Shown in pieces: positions 56,011-64,000 of a DNA stretch of 64,000 nucleotides (its first letter is position 1; every line of letters starts with the position of its first letter). The position numbers were made by a program, and so were the translations under genes. The DNA is from Winogradskyella psychrotolerans RS-3 (GTDB lineage: Bacteria; Bacteroidota; Bacteroidia; Flavobacteriales; Flavobacteriaceae). The DNA is taken from contig NZ_ATMR01000206.1 in NCBI RefSeq assembly GCF_000427335.1, positions 62,001-126,000 of the forward strand. Direction: 5' to 3'. The notes under the pieces were generated by a model. That model was not told the origin of the DNA. It saw only the letters and a program-made list of their open reading frames with translations, and made no database searches.

Positions 56011-56463
56011 ATGTCAAAGGCAAAACAATTACGCTACGATAAAGCTTATTTAAGAATTGCGAAAGAATGGGGAAAGCTTTCCCATTGTAAACGTAAACAA
56101 GTAGGTGCGCTTATAGTTAAAGATAGAATGATCATTTCTGATGGTTATAATGGTACACCAACAGGCTTTGAGAATTATTGCGAGGATGATGAAGGTTATA
56201 CCAAATGGTATGTGTTACACGCTGAGGCAAATGCCATTTTAAAGGTGGCATCATCAACCCAATCGTGTAGAGGTGCAACGTTGTACATTACACTTTCTCC
56301 TTGTAAAGAATGCAGTAAGTTAATTCACCAAGCAGGTATTGTCCGAGTTGTTTACCAACAAGATTATAAGGACTGCTCAGGAATTGATTTTCTAAAAAAA
56401 GCAGGTATTGAATTAGAACTTATAGAAGATTTAAATGCAGATTCCTATTCAGACGGGAAATAG
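56011..56463 (+). CDS. dCMP deaminase (ComEB family)
   Basis: A 150-residue zinc deaminase: HAEANAIL (zinc His and catalytic Glu) and SPCKEC (two zinc Cys) at about 71-78 and 97-102, with GYNGTP near residue 49. Converts dCMP to dUMP for dTMP synthesis. Its stop is directly beside the ATG of the CtpA gene (1 bp between), so the two are an operon. Confidence 0.9.
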   Translation: MSKAKQLRYDKAYLRIAKEWGKLSHCKRKQVGALIVKDRMIISDGYNGTPTGFENYCEDDEGYTKWYVLHAEANAILKVASSTQSCRGATLYITLSPCKECSKLIHQAGIVRVVYQQDYKDCSGIDFLKKAGIELELIEDLNADSYSDGK

Positions 56464-56464
56464 T

Positions 56465-58072
56465 ATGGCAACAAAAAATAAATACATACCACTTATTATT
56501 GGTGTTGCAATAGCAGCAGGAGTCATTATAGGTGGAAAATTAAATTTTTCTGACACATCAGATAATCTCTTCACAACAAATAGCAAAAAGGATAAACTCA
56601 ATCGGTTAATAGATTATATCGATTACGAATACGTAGAGGAAGTAAATACAGACAGTATTGTAGATGTTACTGTCAATGGTATTTTACATAATTTAGATCC
56701 ACATTCAACGTATATTCCTAAAGAAGATTTAGAGCGAATTACCGAAAACATGAAAGGTGATTTTGTTGGTATTGGTATTAATTTTTATGCTTATAAAGAT
56801 AGTATTGCCGTAATTAGACCTACCGAATATGGTCCAAGTGAGCGTGCAGGTATTATGAGTGGAGACCGTATTCTGTTAGCTGATGGAGATACGCTATACG
56901 GTCCCAGTATTTCTAATGATGATATAGGTGAGAAATTAAAAGGTGATAAAAACACCAATGTAAAACTTACGGTTTATAGGAAAGGTGAGGATGAATTATT
57001 AGAGTTTGATATCAAACGAAAGGCTATTCCCATAAAGAGTATTGATGCAGCTTATATGCTTACTGATGATTTGGGATATATAAAAATGAATCGTTTTGCA
57101 GAATCTACGTTTAAAGAATTTAAGTTAGCTTTAATTGAGTTAAAAGATCTTGGTGCTACTAAATTAGCCTTAGATCTACGAGATAATCCAGGTGGTTTTT
57201 TAGGTATTGCAGAACAAATTGCAGATGAATTTTTAGAAGACGATAAGCTTATCTTATTTACAAAAGACAAACGAGGAAAAGAAGAGCGCATTTACGCCAC
57301 AAAACGAGGAGACTTTGAAGAGGGAGAACTCTATATTCTGATCAATGAAAATTCCGCATCAGCAAGTGAAGTTATTGCGGGTGCACTTCAAGATAATGAT
57401 AAGGGGATTATTGTTGGTAGACGCTCTTATGGAAAGGGTTTAGTACAACGCGAAATGGCTTTAGGCGATGGCAGTGCTGTACGATTAACAGTGTCTAGAT
57501 ATTATACTCCAACAGGTCGTTCTATACAAAAACCATATACTAATGGTGAAAGCGAGAATTATTATAATGATTATTATAAGCGTTTAAGAACCGGAGAATT
57601 AGCAGATGAAGAAAGTATAGTCGTTGATGACTCTTTAAAGTTTACCACACCAAAAGGGAAAGTGGTTTATGGAGGAGGAGGAATAATTCCAGATGTATTT
57701 GTACCAGTAGATCGCTTGTTTGATAATGAGACCATCAACTACTTAAGACGTAGAGGGCATTTTGGTTATTTCGTTTTTGAAGAATTAGATAAAGATCGCA
57801 CGATATACCAAGATATTTCTAAATACGATTTTATTAATAATTTTGAAGTGAGTGATGATATTGTGGTAAGTTTTCAGAATTACATTAATAAAAGAGAGCG
57901 TACTAATATCACTTTTACCGTCTATAATGCCGAAATAAAACGCTTAATAAAAGCAACGTTGGCACAACAGTTATATGATGATAATGCGTTTGAAGAAATC
58001 TTAAATAAAGAAGATATTATGGTGCAAGAAGTTATTCTTTTAAGCACGGAATATCCTAATTTTAAACAGTAA
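56465..58072 (+). CDS. C-terminal processing peptidase, S41 (CtpA/Prc)
   Basis: A 535-residue protease from ATG 56465 (MATKNKYIPLIIG), chosen because the membrane anchor begins there. Anchor at about 7-24, PDZ domain at about 85-165, S41 catalytic part with NENSASASEVIAGAL (Ser nucleophile) and GRRSYGKGLVQ (Lys), and LDLRDNPGG. It cleaves proteins near the C-terminus in the periplasm. It overlaps the next, convergent gene by 11 bp. Confidence 0.9.
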   Translation: MATKNKYIPLIIGVAIAAGVIIGGKLNFSDTSDNLFTTNSKKDKLNRLIDYIDYEYVEEVNTDSIVDVTVNGILHNLDPHSTYIPKEDLERITENMKGDFVGIGINFYAYKDSIAVIRPTEYGPSERAGIMSGDRILLADGDTLYGPSISNDDIGEKLKGDKNTNVKLTVYRKGEDELLEFDIKRKAIPIKSIDAAYMLTDDLGYIKMNRFAESTFKEFKLALIELKDLGATKLALDLRDNPGGFLGIAEQIADEFLEDDKLILFTKDKRGKEERIYATKRGDFEEGELYILINENSASASEVIAGALQDNDKGIIVGRRSYGKGLVQREMALGDGSAVRLTVSRYYTPTGRSIQKPYTNGESENYYNDYYKRLRTGELADEESIVVDDSLKFTTPKGKVVYGGGGIIPDVFVPVDRLFDNETINYLRRRGHFGYFVFEELDKDRTIYQDISKYDFINNFEVSDDIVVSFQNYINKRERTNITFTVYNAEIKRLIKATLAQQLYDDNAFEEILNKEDIMVQEVILLSTEYPNFKQ

Positions 58073-58673
58073 CTTTATCGTGAATTTTGGTCTGTTTTCC
58101 ATCATTCCAAAGCGTTAAAATATCGGTTGCCACATGAGACCCACTACCACAAGCCATGGCAAACTGACTACGCCAACCGGCTAACGTACCAGCAACATAT
58201 AGGTTTTTTTCAATCAGATGATCTGTGTTTTTTAACCAAATTCTATCTTTTTCTAGTGCTGCTCTCGGATGCGGTTCTATATAGTTTTCAAGACCCTCTA
58301 TGGTTATTAAATTGGTGTAACCAACAGCAACGACAACAATCTTAGAATAATAACTGTTTTTATTAGTAGTCACTATAAAACCAGCCTCCACTTTCTTTAT
58401 TTCATTTACTTTTTCATTTTCAATTTGAGAAATATGAGGATAGAGCGCTGTCAGTTGTGTTTTACCTTCCGTTAAAATATCTGAACCTAAGGTGCCAGGT
58501 TGTAATCCTAAGACATTATTAAATAAGGCGTCTTGAAGGTGTGATGCTTTTTGGTGTGTAATAATGCCAATATGTTTGCCTTCTGCAAAAGGTTTGCTTT
58601 TGGCAGAACCTAAAATCAAAGCGCAAGACAAGCCAGCTGCTCCACCACCGATAATTAAAGCATCATAATTCAT
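58062..58673 (-). CDS. Small FAD/NAD(P)-dependent oxidoreductase
   Basis: A 203-residue flavoprotein of thioredoxin-reductase type: GGGAAGLSCALIL at about 8-20 for FAD, and the C-terminal AGWRSQFAMACGSGSHVATDI that closes the FAD site. It lacks the separate NADPH domain and CxxC of TrxB. Family members of this short length are usual in flavobacteria. The substrate is unknown. Shares one base with the small membrane protein gene downstream. Confidence 0.75.
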   Translation of the reverse strand: MNYDALIIGGGAAGLSCALILGSAKSKPFAEGKHIGIITHQKASHLQDALFNNVLGLQPGTLGSDILTEGKTQLTALYPHISQIENEKVNEIKKVEAGFIVTTNKNSYYSKIVVVAVGYTNLITIEGLENYIEPHPRAALEKDRIWLKNTDHLIEKNLYVAGTLAGWRSQFAMACGSGSHVATDILTLWNDGKQTKIHDKVTV

Positions 58674-58873
58674 TAGCGACGTTTACTTAGTTTTTCAATC
58701 TTCTTAGAAACTCTTAGAATTTGCAATAATATAAGTGCACAAAGTGCAGCCACAATTGTAATTAAAGCTGTTTGGCTTTCTCCATCAAAGAGGGCATCAA
58801 AATTCAGCTTTGTAGTATTAAAAATAATAAGAGCCAATGCAATAACTGATAGAATTAGTGTGAATACTTTCAT
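58673..58873 (-). CDS. Small membrane protein, unknown
   Basis: A 66-residue protein with two hydrophobic helices (about 3-20 and 34-52) and a basic C-terminus (SKKIEKLSKRR). Between the MarC gene (11 bp upstream) and the flavoprotein gene (overlap of one base), so it is in the same transcript. I do not recognise a family. Confidence 0.6.
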   Translation of the reverse strand: MKVFTLILSVIALALIIFNTTKLNFDALFDGESQTALITIVAALCALILLQILRVSKKIEKLSKRR

Positions 58874-58884
58874 GTTTAAAAAAT

Positions 58885-59466
58885 TTAAGCCAGTAAAGCT
58901 TTAATGTTATGCGCAAATAGTTTTACTGCGATAGCTAACAAAATTACACCAAATATTTTTCTTATAATGTTAATTCCGTTTGCACCTATGATACGTTCAA
59001 TTTTTGATGATGTTTTTAAGACAATGTAAATGACAACGACATTACTAATTACAGCAACAATAATATTTTCAATAGCAAATTCTGCACGTAACGATAATAA
59101 GGTTGTTAATGTTCCTGGTCCTGCCATTAATGGAAATGCTAATGGAAAAACAGAAGCGGTAACCGAACTGTGTTCGTCATCTTTGTAGAGGGTAATACCT
59201 AAAACCATTTCTAAAGCAATAAAGAATATTACAAATGCACCAGCAACGGCAAATGAGTTGACGTCTATGCCAATAAGACTTAATAAACTTTTTCCTACAA
59301 AAAGGAAAATAATCATTATTACACCAGCGATTATAGAGGCTTTTCCGCTTTGTATATGTCCAACTTTTTTACGTAAATCTATGATAATTGGAATGTTTCC
59401 AATGATATCGATAACCGCAAAAAGAATCATGAAAGCTGTAAATATTTCTTTAAAATTAAGTTGCAT
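58885..59466 (-). CDS. MarC-family integral membrane protein
   Basis: A 193-residue protein with six helices and MarC features: FKEIFTAFMILFAVIDIIGNIPI at the start, and the LAFPLMAGPGTLTTLLSL block at about 108-125. The family's function is not established in spite of its name. First gene of a three-gene minus-strand operon. Confidence 0.88.
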   Translation of the reverse strand: MQLNFKEIFTAFMILFAVIDIIGNIPIIIDLRKKVGHIQSGKASIIAGVIMIIFLFVGKSLLSLIGIDVNSFAVAGAFVIFFIALEMVLGITLYKDDEHSSVTASVFPLAFPLMAGPGTLTTLLSLRAEFAIENIIVAVISNVVVIYIVLKTSSKIERIIGANGINIIRKIFGVILLAIAVKLFAHNIKALLA

Positions 59467-59637
59467 TTTTTGAGTATTTTAAATCATTTATAACTTCTAA
59501 AATAGGGCTATAAGTTATTGGTCTTTAATTGCTTAATAGCTATATTTTAGTATGGGTTTTGAAATTTTTTGCAAAGGTGAGATATTATTAAAGATTTTCA
59601 ATGGAAAATTGCGGTTAAGTTTAAGTATTTTTGCGGC

Positions 59638-60207
59638 ATGTTTCAACTCGGAAAAACCATAGTTTCAGAAGATATTATAGAAAAGGATTTTGTTTGCAAT
59701 CTTTCGGCTTGTAAAGGTGCATGTTGTATCGATGGTGATGCAGGTGCTCCTTTAGAAAAAGATGAGGTCAAAATCTTAGAAGATATTTATCCCAAAGTAA
59801 AACCATTTCTTCGTAAAGAAGGTATCGATGCTATTGAGGCCCAAGGGACTTCAATAACTACCGATTTTGGAGATTTTGAAACTCCATTAATTAATGGTGC
59901 AGATTGTGCTTACGTTATTTTTGACGAGAAGAAAACGGCACTTTGCGCCATAGAAGAGGCTTACAATCAGGGAGAAATTAAATGGAAGAAACCGGTGTCT
60001 TGTCATTTATATCCCATACGAATAAGGGAATACACTGAGTTTTCTGGAGTTAATTATGATAAGTGGGAAATTTGTGATGATGCCTGTTCTTTGGGTAAAG
60101 AATTACAAGTGCCTGTTTACAAATTTGTAAAGGAAGCATTGATTAGAAAGTTTGGTGAGGATTGGTATGCAGAATTAGAAAAAGTAGCCGAAACTTATAA
60201 GCGATAA
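59638..60207 (+). CDS. DUF3109 cysteine-rich protein
   Basis: A 189-residue soluble protein with cysteine motifs VCNLSACKGACCIDGDAG at about 20-37, CAIEEAY, SCHLYPIRI at about 122-130 and CDDAC. The spacing suggests a metal or iron-sulfur site, as in the YkgJ-like group. Conserved in Bacteroidota; function unknown. Single gene; starts close behind a 170-bp spacer. Confidence 0.88.
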   Translation: MFQLGKTIVSEDIIEKDFVCNLSACKGACCIDGDAGAPLEKDEVKILEDIYPKVKPFLRKEGIDAIEAQGTSITTDFGDFETPLINGADCAYVIFDEKKTALCAIEEAYNQGEIKWKKPVSCHLYPIRIREYTEFSGVNYDKWEICDDACSLGKELQVPVYKFVKEALIRKFGEDWYAELEKVAETYKR

Positions 60208-60278
60208 GTTTTTTAACCTTAACTCTTGTTTGCTGTAACTCATTTTACAAGACCATGTAATATGCTTTTTAAACATCT

Positions 60279-62229
60279 CTAGTTTATAAATTGAGTCTTC
60301 AATTTTGTAGGGATTTTTAAGATTATTTTAGTGCCAGACGGTTTTTCATTTTCATATAAATCTTCAATGTCTAATGTATATGAATTTTGAAAAGCTTCTG
60401 AGAAATTAGCCAATCGTGCTTTTGTAATATCTATACCAACAGAGTTGCGTTCAAGTCGATTTCTATCATTTATTTTTTTCGAGGCAATTCTACCAATACC
60501 ATTGTCTATAATTTCTACAGTGATAAAATTGGGTGAATTCTTCCTAACGTTTAAGATTATTTTTTTGTTGTTAGATTTGGAAGATAAGCCATGCCACAGA
60601 GAGTTTTCTAAAAAAGGTTGAAGCACCAAAGAGGGCAATTTTGTGATTTCAGTATTTATAGACGGATCTACCATAATAGTAAAATCTATTTCATTTGAAA
60701 ACCGAATGTTTTCAATATTCATATACAACTTCATGGTTTCGAGCTCGTCATTAAGAGAGGTTTCTTTTTCTTTAGACGCCATTAAAATCTTTCGGATGAG
60801 TTTCGAAAATTTGTTGAGGTAATAAACGGCATTGGTTTTATCATTATTAATAATATAAAGCTTTATAGAATTAAGGGAGTTAAATATAAAATGAGGATTC
60901 ATTTGACTGCGTAACATATCTTGTTCTAAGGTTAAGATATGTTTGTCGCGCTTTAGGGCTTTTGTTCTTTGAATAATAAAAAGGGCGATACCTATAATTA
61001 CTAAGAGTAGGGATGTGTAGAGCAAGATCTGTTTATTTCGCTCTAAGCGTAAACGAACGGATTCATTCTCTAGAGCTAAAGCTTTTATTTGATTGTTTTT
61101 ATTTTCGTTTTCATATTCAACGGCGATATCATTAACATACTGTAGGTTTTGTTCCGTTAATATGGTGTTTTCTATTTCAACAGCTTCTTGGTAATACTTT
61201 AATGCTGTTTTAAAATCATTGTTCTTTTGGTTAAGTTTAGATAGTAATTTGCTAGATTCTGCAACAGTTGATTTTAAATTGTAAGAATTGGCTATGTTGA
61301 GGGCTTTTTTTAAATGCTTTTCTGCGGAAATGAGTTGATTAGTTTCAATTTCTAATTGGCCAAGGTTGAGGTATGAAGCCGAAATATAGTATTGATCGTC
61401 AATATCTAGAGCTTTACTTAGAGCTTCTTTAATAATAGGTCCTGCTTCCTTGTAATTGTGTTGTTTTAGATAAATGCCTCCAATACTATTGAAGCAAATA
61501 GCGCGTCCAATTTCAGAATTAATTATATTGTTATAATCCAGTGATTGTTGAAAGTTAGATAAGGCTGAACTTAGGTTGCCTTTAGCTTCTTCTGCATAAC
61601 CTATATTGTGATAGTTAATAGCTAGGCCTAATTTGTTGTCAATGCTTTTTTCAATTTTAAGAGATTTATTAAATTGATTGATGGCTAAGTCATATTGTTT
61701 TAAAACTAAATAGATATTACCAATACTATTTTGTGAAACAGCAATGTTCTCAGTGATGGTTCGTGAGGGGTGTACAACAGAATACGCAATTTTTAAAGCT
61801 TCGGTATGGTAGTCCAATGCTGGTTTAACCATGTCCATCCGTCTATAAACAACACCTATCATATTTAGGCTAATAATCTTAAATTCGGTGCTTTCTACCT
61901 TGTCGGCATAAGCCTCTGCTTCTTTATGCGAAGCAATAGCTTGGTTGTATTTAGAAGTATTTCTTTGAATGACGCCTAAAGCATTAAGCGCATAGCTAGA
62001 ACTTTCAAAAGAAGCGATGTCTTTAGAAACATTAAGCAAACGTTTCATTTTTAGACTATCCTGTTCAAATGGTTCAAATAGGGAATCAATTTCAGCGTAT
62101 AGGATAGGTGTATTGTTTTTTATATAGATTAATGAGTTTTCAAAACTTGTTTGCTGCGCAGAACTATAGGAATTAAAAAGAAAAAACCAGAGATATTTTT
62201 AGTAGTTGATTCTTAAATAAATAATTCAT
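60279..62229 (-). CDS. TPR-containing LytS/YehU-type sensor histidine kinase, frameshifted at the signal peptide
   Basis: About 649 residues when restored. A signal peptide (MNYLFKNQLLKISLVFLFNS) leads to six or more tetratricopeptide repeats (to about 350), a single membrane helix (QILLYTSLLLVIIGIALFII), then a His_kinase domain with phosphoacceptor His in SQMNPHFIFNSLNSIKLYI and an ATPase part with PSLVLQPFLENSLWHG. The break is an extra base in the A6 run at 62181-62186, in the signal; as written the readable protein starts at 62048. It senses an unknown signal and signals to the LytTR regulator encoded 9 bp upstream. Confidence 0.85.
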
Positions 62230-62238
62230 GATTGCGAT

Positions 62239-62971
62239 TTATAGTTTTTCAAGAAAATCTGATTTGCGCTGTCTCGCTACAGGAATTTTATGATCACTGT
62301 CCATAATAACATAACCTTCATTTTTAATGAATGCTTTAATCTTGTTCAGATTAATAATGTAGGAGTTGTGAATCCTAAAAAAGTAATGCTCTGGTAAAAT
62401 GGCATCAACTTCTTTTAATTTTTGGTGAGCACTATTTTTTTCTGATTCTGTAAAAATAGCGTACTGTAATTACCGTCAGACTCTATATAGATAATATCAT
62501 CGACATCTAAAAAAAGTAGTTTTCCATCCGTGTTAATGGTAATCTTTTTTTATCGAATTGCGAATTAAAATTAGTGAGCATACGCTCTAACTTTTGGGAG
62601 TTAATGGTGCGTTCGCTATATTTTTTAATTTTTGAGATGCAGTTTCTTAAATCATCCGAATCTATAGGTTTTAATAAGTAATCAATAGCATCGTGTTTTA
62701 AAGCTTTTATAGCATATTCATCGTATGCGGTAGTTATGACCACGGCAAAGTTGGGATTGTTGAGTTGTTCTAAAAATTGAAAACCACCAATAGTTGGCAT
62801 TTGTACATCTAAGAACAGGCAATCTGGTGTATGCGAATTTAAATACGTTAGCGCTTCATCTGGGTCAGTAAAGGAGGCCATAACTTCTATTTCTTCGCTA
62901 AAATTATTGATTTCCCAAATTAAACTTTGTACGGCTTTTGGTTCATCGTCTACGATTACTGCTTTTAACAT
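62239..62971 (-). CDS. LytTR-family response regulator, frameshifted twice as sequenced
   Basis: About 244 residues when restored. Receiver domain (1-120) with VIVDDEP, phosphorylated Asp in CLFLDVQMP (about 55), and TTAYDEYAIKAL, LLKPI; then a LytTR DNA-binding domain (DDIIYIESDGNYST, LKEVDAILPEHYFFRIHNSYIINL, HKIPVARQRKSDFLEKL). Two shifts: the plus-strand A7 run (62509-62515) and the A5 run (62452-62456) each lack one base. Without them the protein ends at 62507 with only the receiver and linker. Pair with the kinase encoded just downstream. Confidence 0.85.
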
Positions 62972-63162
62972 AGGTATAAATTATTAAATCTAAATATAGC
63001 AATATATTGAGTGTTAAGGATATAAATATGTATGCAATGCATGGTTTAGTGTGTAGAATGCTAAAAATAGTTAAAGAAAAATAGTACAGCCAGATATACA
63101 CTTTTTTTTACCAGTTATACATTACATCGTTGAAGTATAGTGAATTATGGTCATATTTGTGT

Positions 63163-63359
63163 AATGAAATTAACCAAAAATTACAGCAAATTAGGGGTTT
63201 GCTTTTTGGTTTTAATGCTATTAATTAGTAAAATTTAGGGTTTTAAAATTCTAATCTTTCATTACTGTGTTAATTTGTAATACGTAATTTTTTAATTGCT
63301 TATTATTAGTTTTAGTTAGTTATTAGGGAAAAAAGAGCGTTATGTCAACGCTCTTTTTT
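63163..63359 (+). ncRNA. Possible small RNA or tiny peptide transcript
   Basis: TTG at about 63130 and CATATTTG (close to TAnnTTTG) at about 63152-63159 could form a promoter; about 200 bp on is a strong terminator. The only frame is a 24-codon one from ATG 63163 (MKLTKNYSKLGVCFLVLMLL...), which looks like a signal peptide without a body. A small RNA, or a leftover of a lost secreted protein gene, would both fit. Confidence 0.35.
63329..63359. terminator. Strong intrinsic terminator without an adjacent gene
   Basis: AAAAAAGAGCGTT (63329-63341) pairs perfectly with AACGCTCTTTTTT (63347-63359), loop ATGTC. A 13-bp stem with A- and T-runs, working in both directions. No gene longer than 24 codons lies directly before it on either strand. 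Confidence 0.88.
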
Positions 63360-63587
63360 GTGGCTTAATTTCAGCTAAATATTTATGTCTTAACCGTCAA
63401 TAAACTCGGTTGTTAACCTTCATTTTAACACGATTAAACTTACATTTTTATTTGTAATATATTTGTTTTAATCACTTAATATACAGTTATTTAGTTTCGT
63501 TTTTGGCAATCTTCTCTTTTCTTCCACTATAAACTGATTTGTTAAGAACTTGTTGACAATGTTTATAAAATTAGCTTTCATTTTTAC

Positions 63588-63599
63588 TGACAATTGTCA
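63588..63599. promoter_or_regulatory. Palindrome upstream of the ATP-cone gene
   Basis: TGACAATTGTCA, a perfect 12-bp palindrome, with a further TTGACAAT at 63553-63560. It could be an operator of the following gene; the pattern is not a standard FNR (TTGATnnnnATCAA) site. Confidence 0.35.
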
Positions 63600-63797
63600 A
63601 TCTTTGTAGCGAGCAAAATAAAATAGATTTTTCTAGTTTTTGGATTTGAAAATCGTGAGGAAAAATCATTTTTTATAAAATTCAGCCCTTTATTTCTATA
63701 AAGGAAAAATATAAAACGTTTAACGGATTTACCCAATCAGTTTAGAATGGTTTCATACCACTCTAATGACTAGATAGGCTTTAAAATTAAAAGAAAT

Positions 63798-64000
63798 ATG
63801 GAGATTACTCAGATTATAAAAAGAGATTATGAAACAAGTCCGTTTGTTTTAAATAAAATCACAAATGCTATTGAAAAAGCAATGCTTTCTGTAGGAAATG
63901 GTAGCAAGGAAGACGCCAATACAATTTCTGTAAATGTGTTGCAAACATTATTAGAGAGAAAGGGAAGAGATCATAATTATTTACCTACTGTAGAAGAGGT
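63798..64000 (+). CDS. ATP-cone protein, probable ribonucleotide reductase, cut by window edge
   Basis: 67 residues visible from ATG 63798: MEITQIIKRDYETSPFVLNK, then ITNAIEKAMLSVGNG and VLQTLLERKGRDHNYLPTVE. This is an ATP-cone, the allosteric domain at the N-terminus of ribonucleotide reductases and NrdR. A reductase large subunit (class II or III) is more likely than NrdR, because NrdR has a zinc ribbon before its cone. The rest is outside the window. Confidence 0.65.
   Translation, partial: MEITQIIKRDYETSPFVLNKITNAIEKAMLSVGNGSKEDANTISVNVLQTLLERKGRDHNYLPTVEE

Larger units (their letters stand above)
62972..63797. other. Intergenic region, 826 bp
   Basis: No gene of ordinary size. It contains a small transcript candidate ending in a strong terminator (63165-63359), a 12-bp palindrome (63588-63599) and a CCTTTAT/ATAAAGG hairpin (63689-63706). 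The right part should hold the promoter of the ATP-cone gene. Confidence 0.6.

Overview
The window looks like a chromosome segment of a marine member of the Flavobacteriaceae (Bacteroidota). The evidence is strongly AT-rich DNA, SusC/SusD pairs, Por-type (T9SS) C-terminal sorting domains, TAnnTTTG-type promoters, a flexirubin/aryl-polyene pigment cluster and a complete alginate utilisation locus. No tRNA, rRNA, CRISPR array, transposase or phage gene was recognised.

Region 1 (1-15854, minus strand) is a long operon for an aryl-polyene/flexirubin-type pigment. Tyrosine ammonia-lyase makes the 4-hydroxycinnamate starter. Several ketosynthases (one chain-length-factor-like, one degenerate), two acyl carrier proteins, a ketoreductase, two dehydratases and a thioesterase build the polyene. 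An acyltransferase, LolA-like and other lipoproteins, a glycosyltransferase-DUF2062 protein and an MMPL exporter (cut by the window edge) handle attachment and export. A divergent FAD halogenase-like oxidoreductase (15963-17207) flanks it.

Region 2 (18.2-47.5 kb) is the alginate system. Outer-membrane uptake is by SusC, SusD and a PKD-domain lipoprotein. Depolymerisation is by four PL7 proteins, one PL6 and one PL17. KdgF linearises the unsaturated monouronate, an SDR reduces DEH to KDG, KdgK phosphorylates it and Eda cleaves KDPG. A PPi-type phosphofructokinase, a gluconokinase/6-phosphogluconate dehydrogenase fusion, an MFS transporter and an Nramp-like carrier complete the set. Two regulatory layers are visible. 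A GntR/FadR regulator probably acts on TTGGTnAACCAA palindromes at six loci, often as tandem copies 13 bp apart and merged with the promoter -7 box. A LacI regulator probably acts on TTAATCGATTAAGC palindromes in front of kdgK. Two T9SS-secreted proteins (45252-47524) carry the GntR-type operators and so probably belong to the same regulon.

Region 3 (47.7-55.2 kb) is a DMT transporter and a methionine operon (metZ, metH split into two genes, a four-helix-bundle gene between them, then metF) under a clear SAM-I riboswitch. A 60-bp palindromic repeat sits in frame inside metH.

Region 4 (55.3-64 kb) holds housekeeping genes: HupE/UreJ-like, dCMP deaminase, CtpA protease, a small FAD reductase, MarC, DUF3109, a LytTR/histidine-kinase pair, and the start of an ATP-cone protein that is probably a ribonucleotide reductase.

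A general caution: ten genes are interrupted by eleven single-base shifts, every one explicable by one base too few or too many in an A/T homopolymer, including in core genes such as metF. The simplest reading is homopolymer errors in the assembly. I give the restored gene extents and say where each break is.
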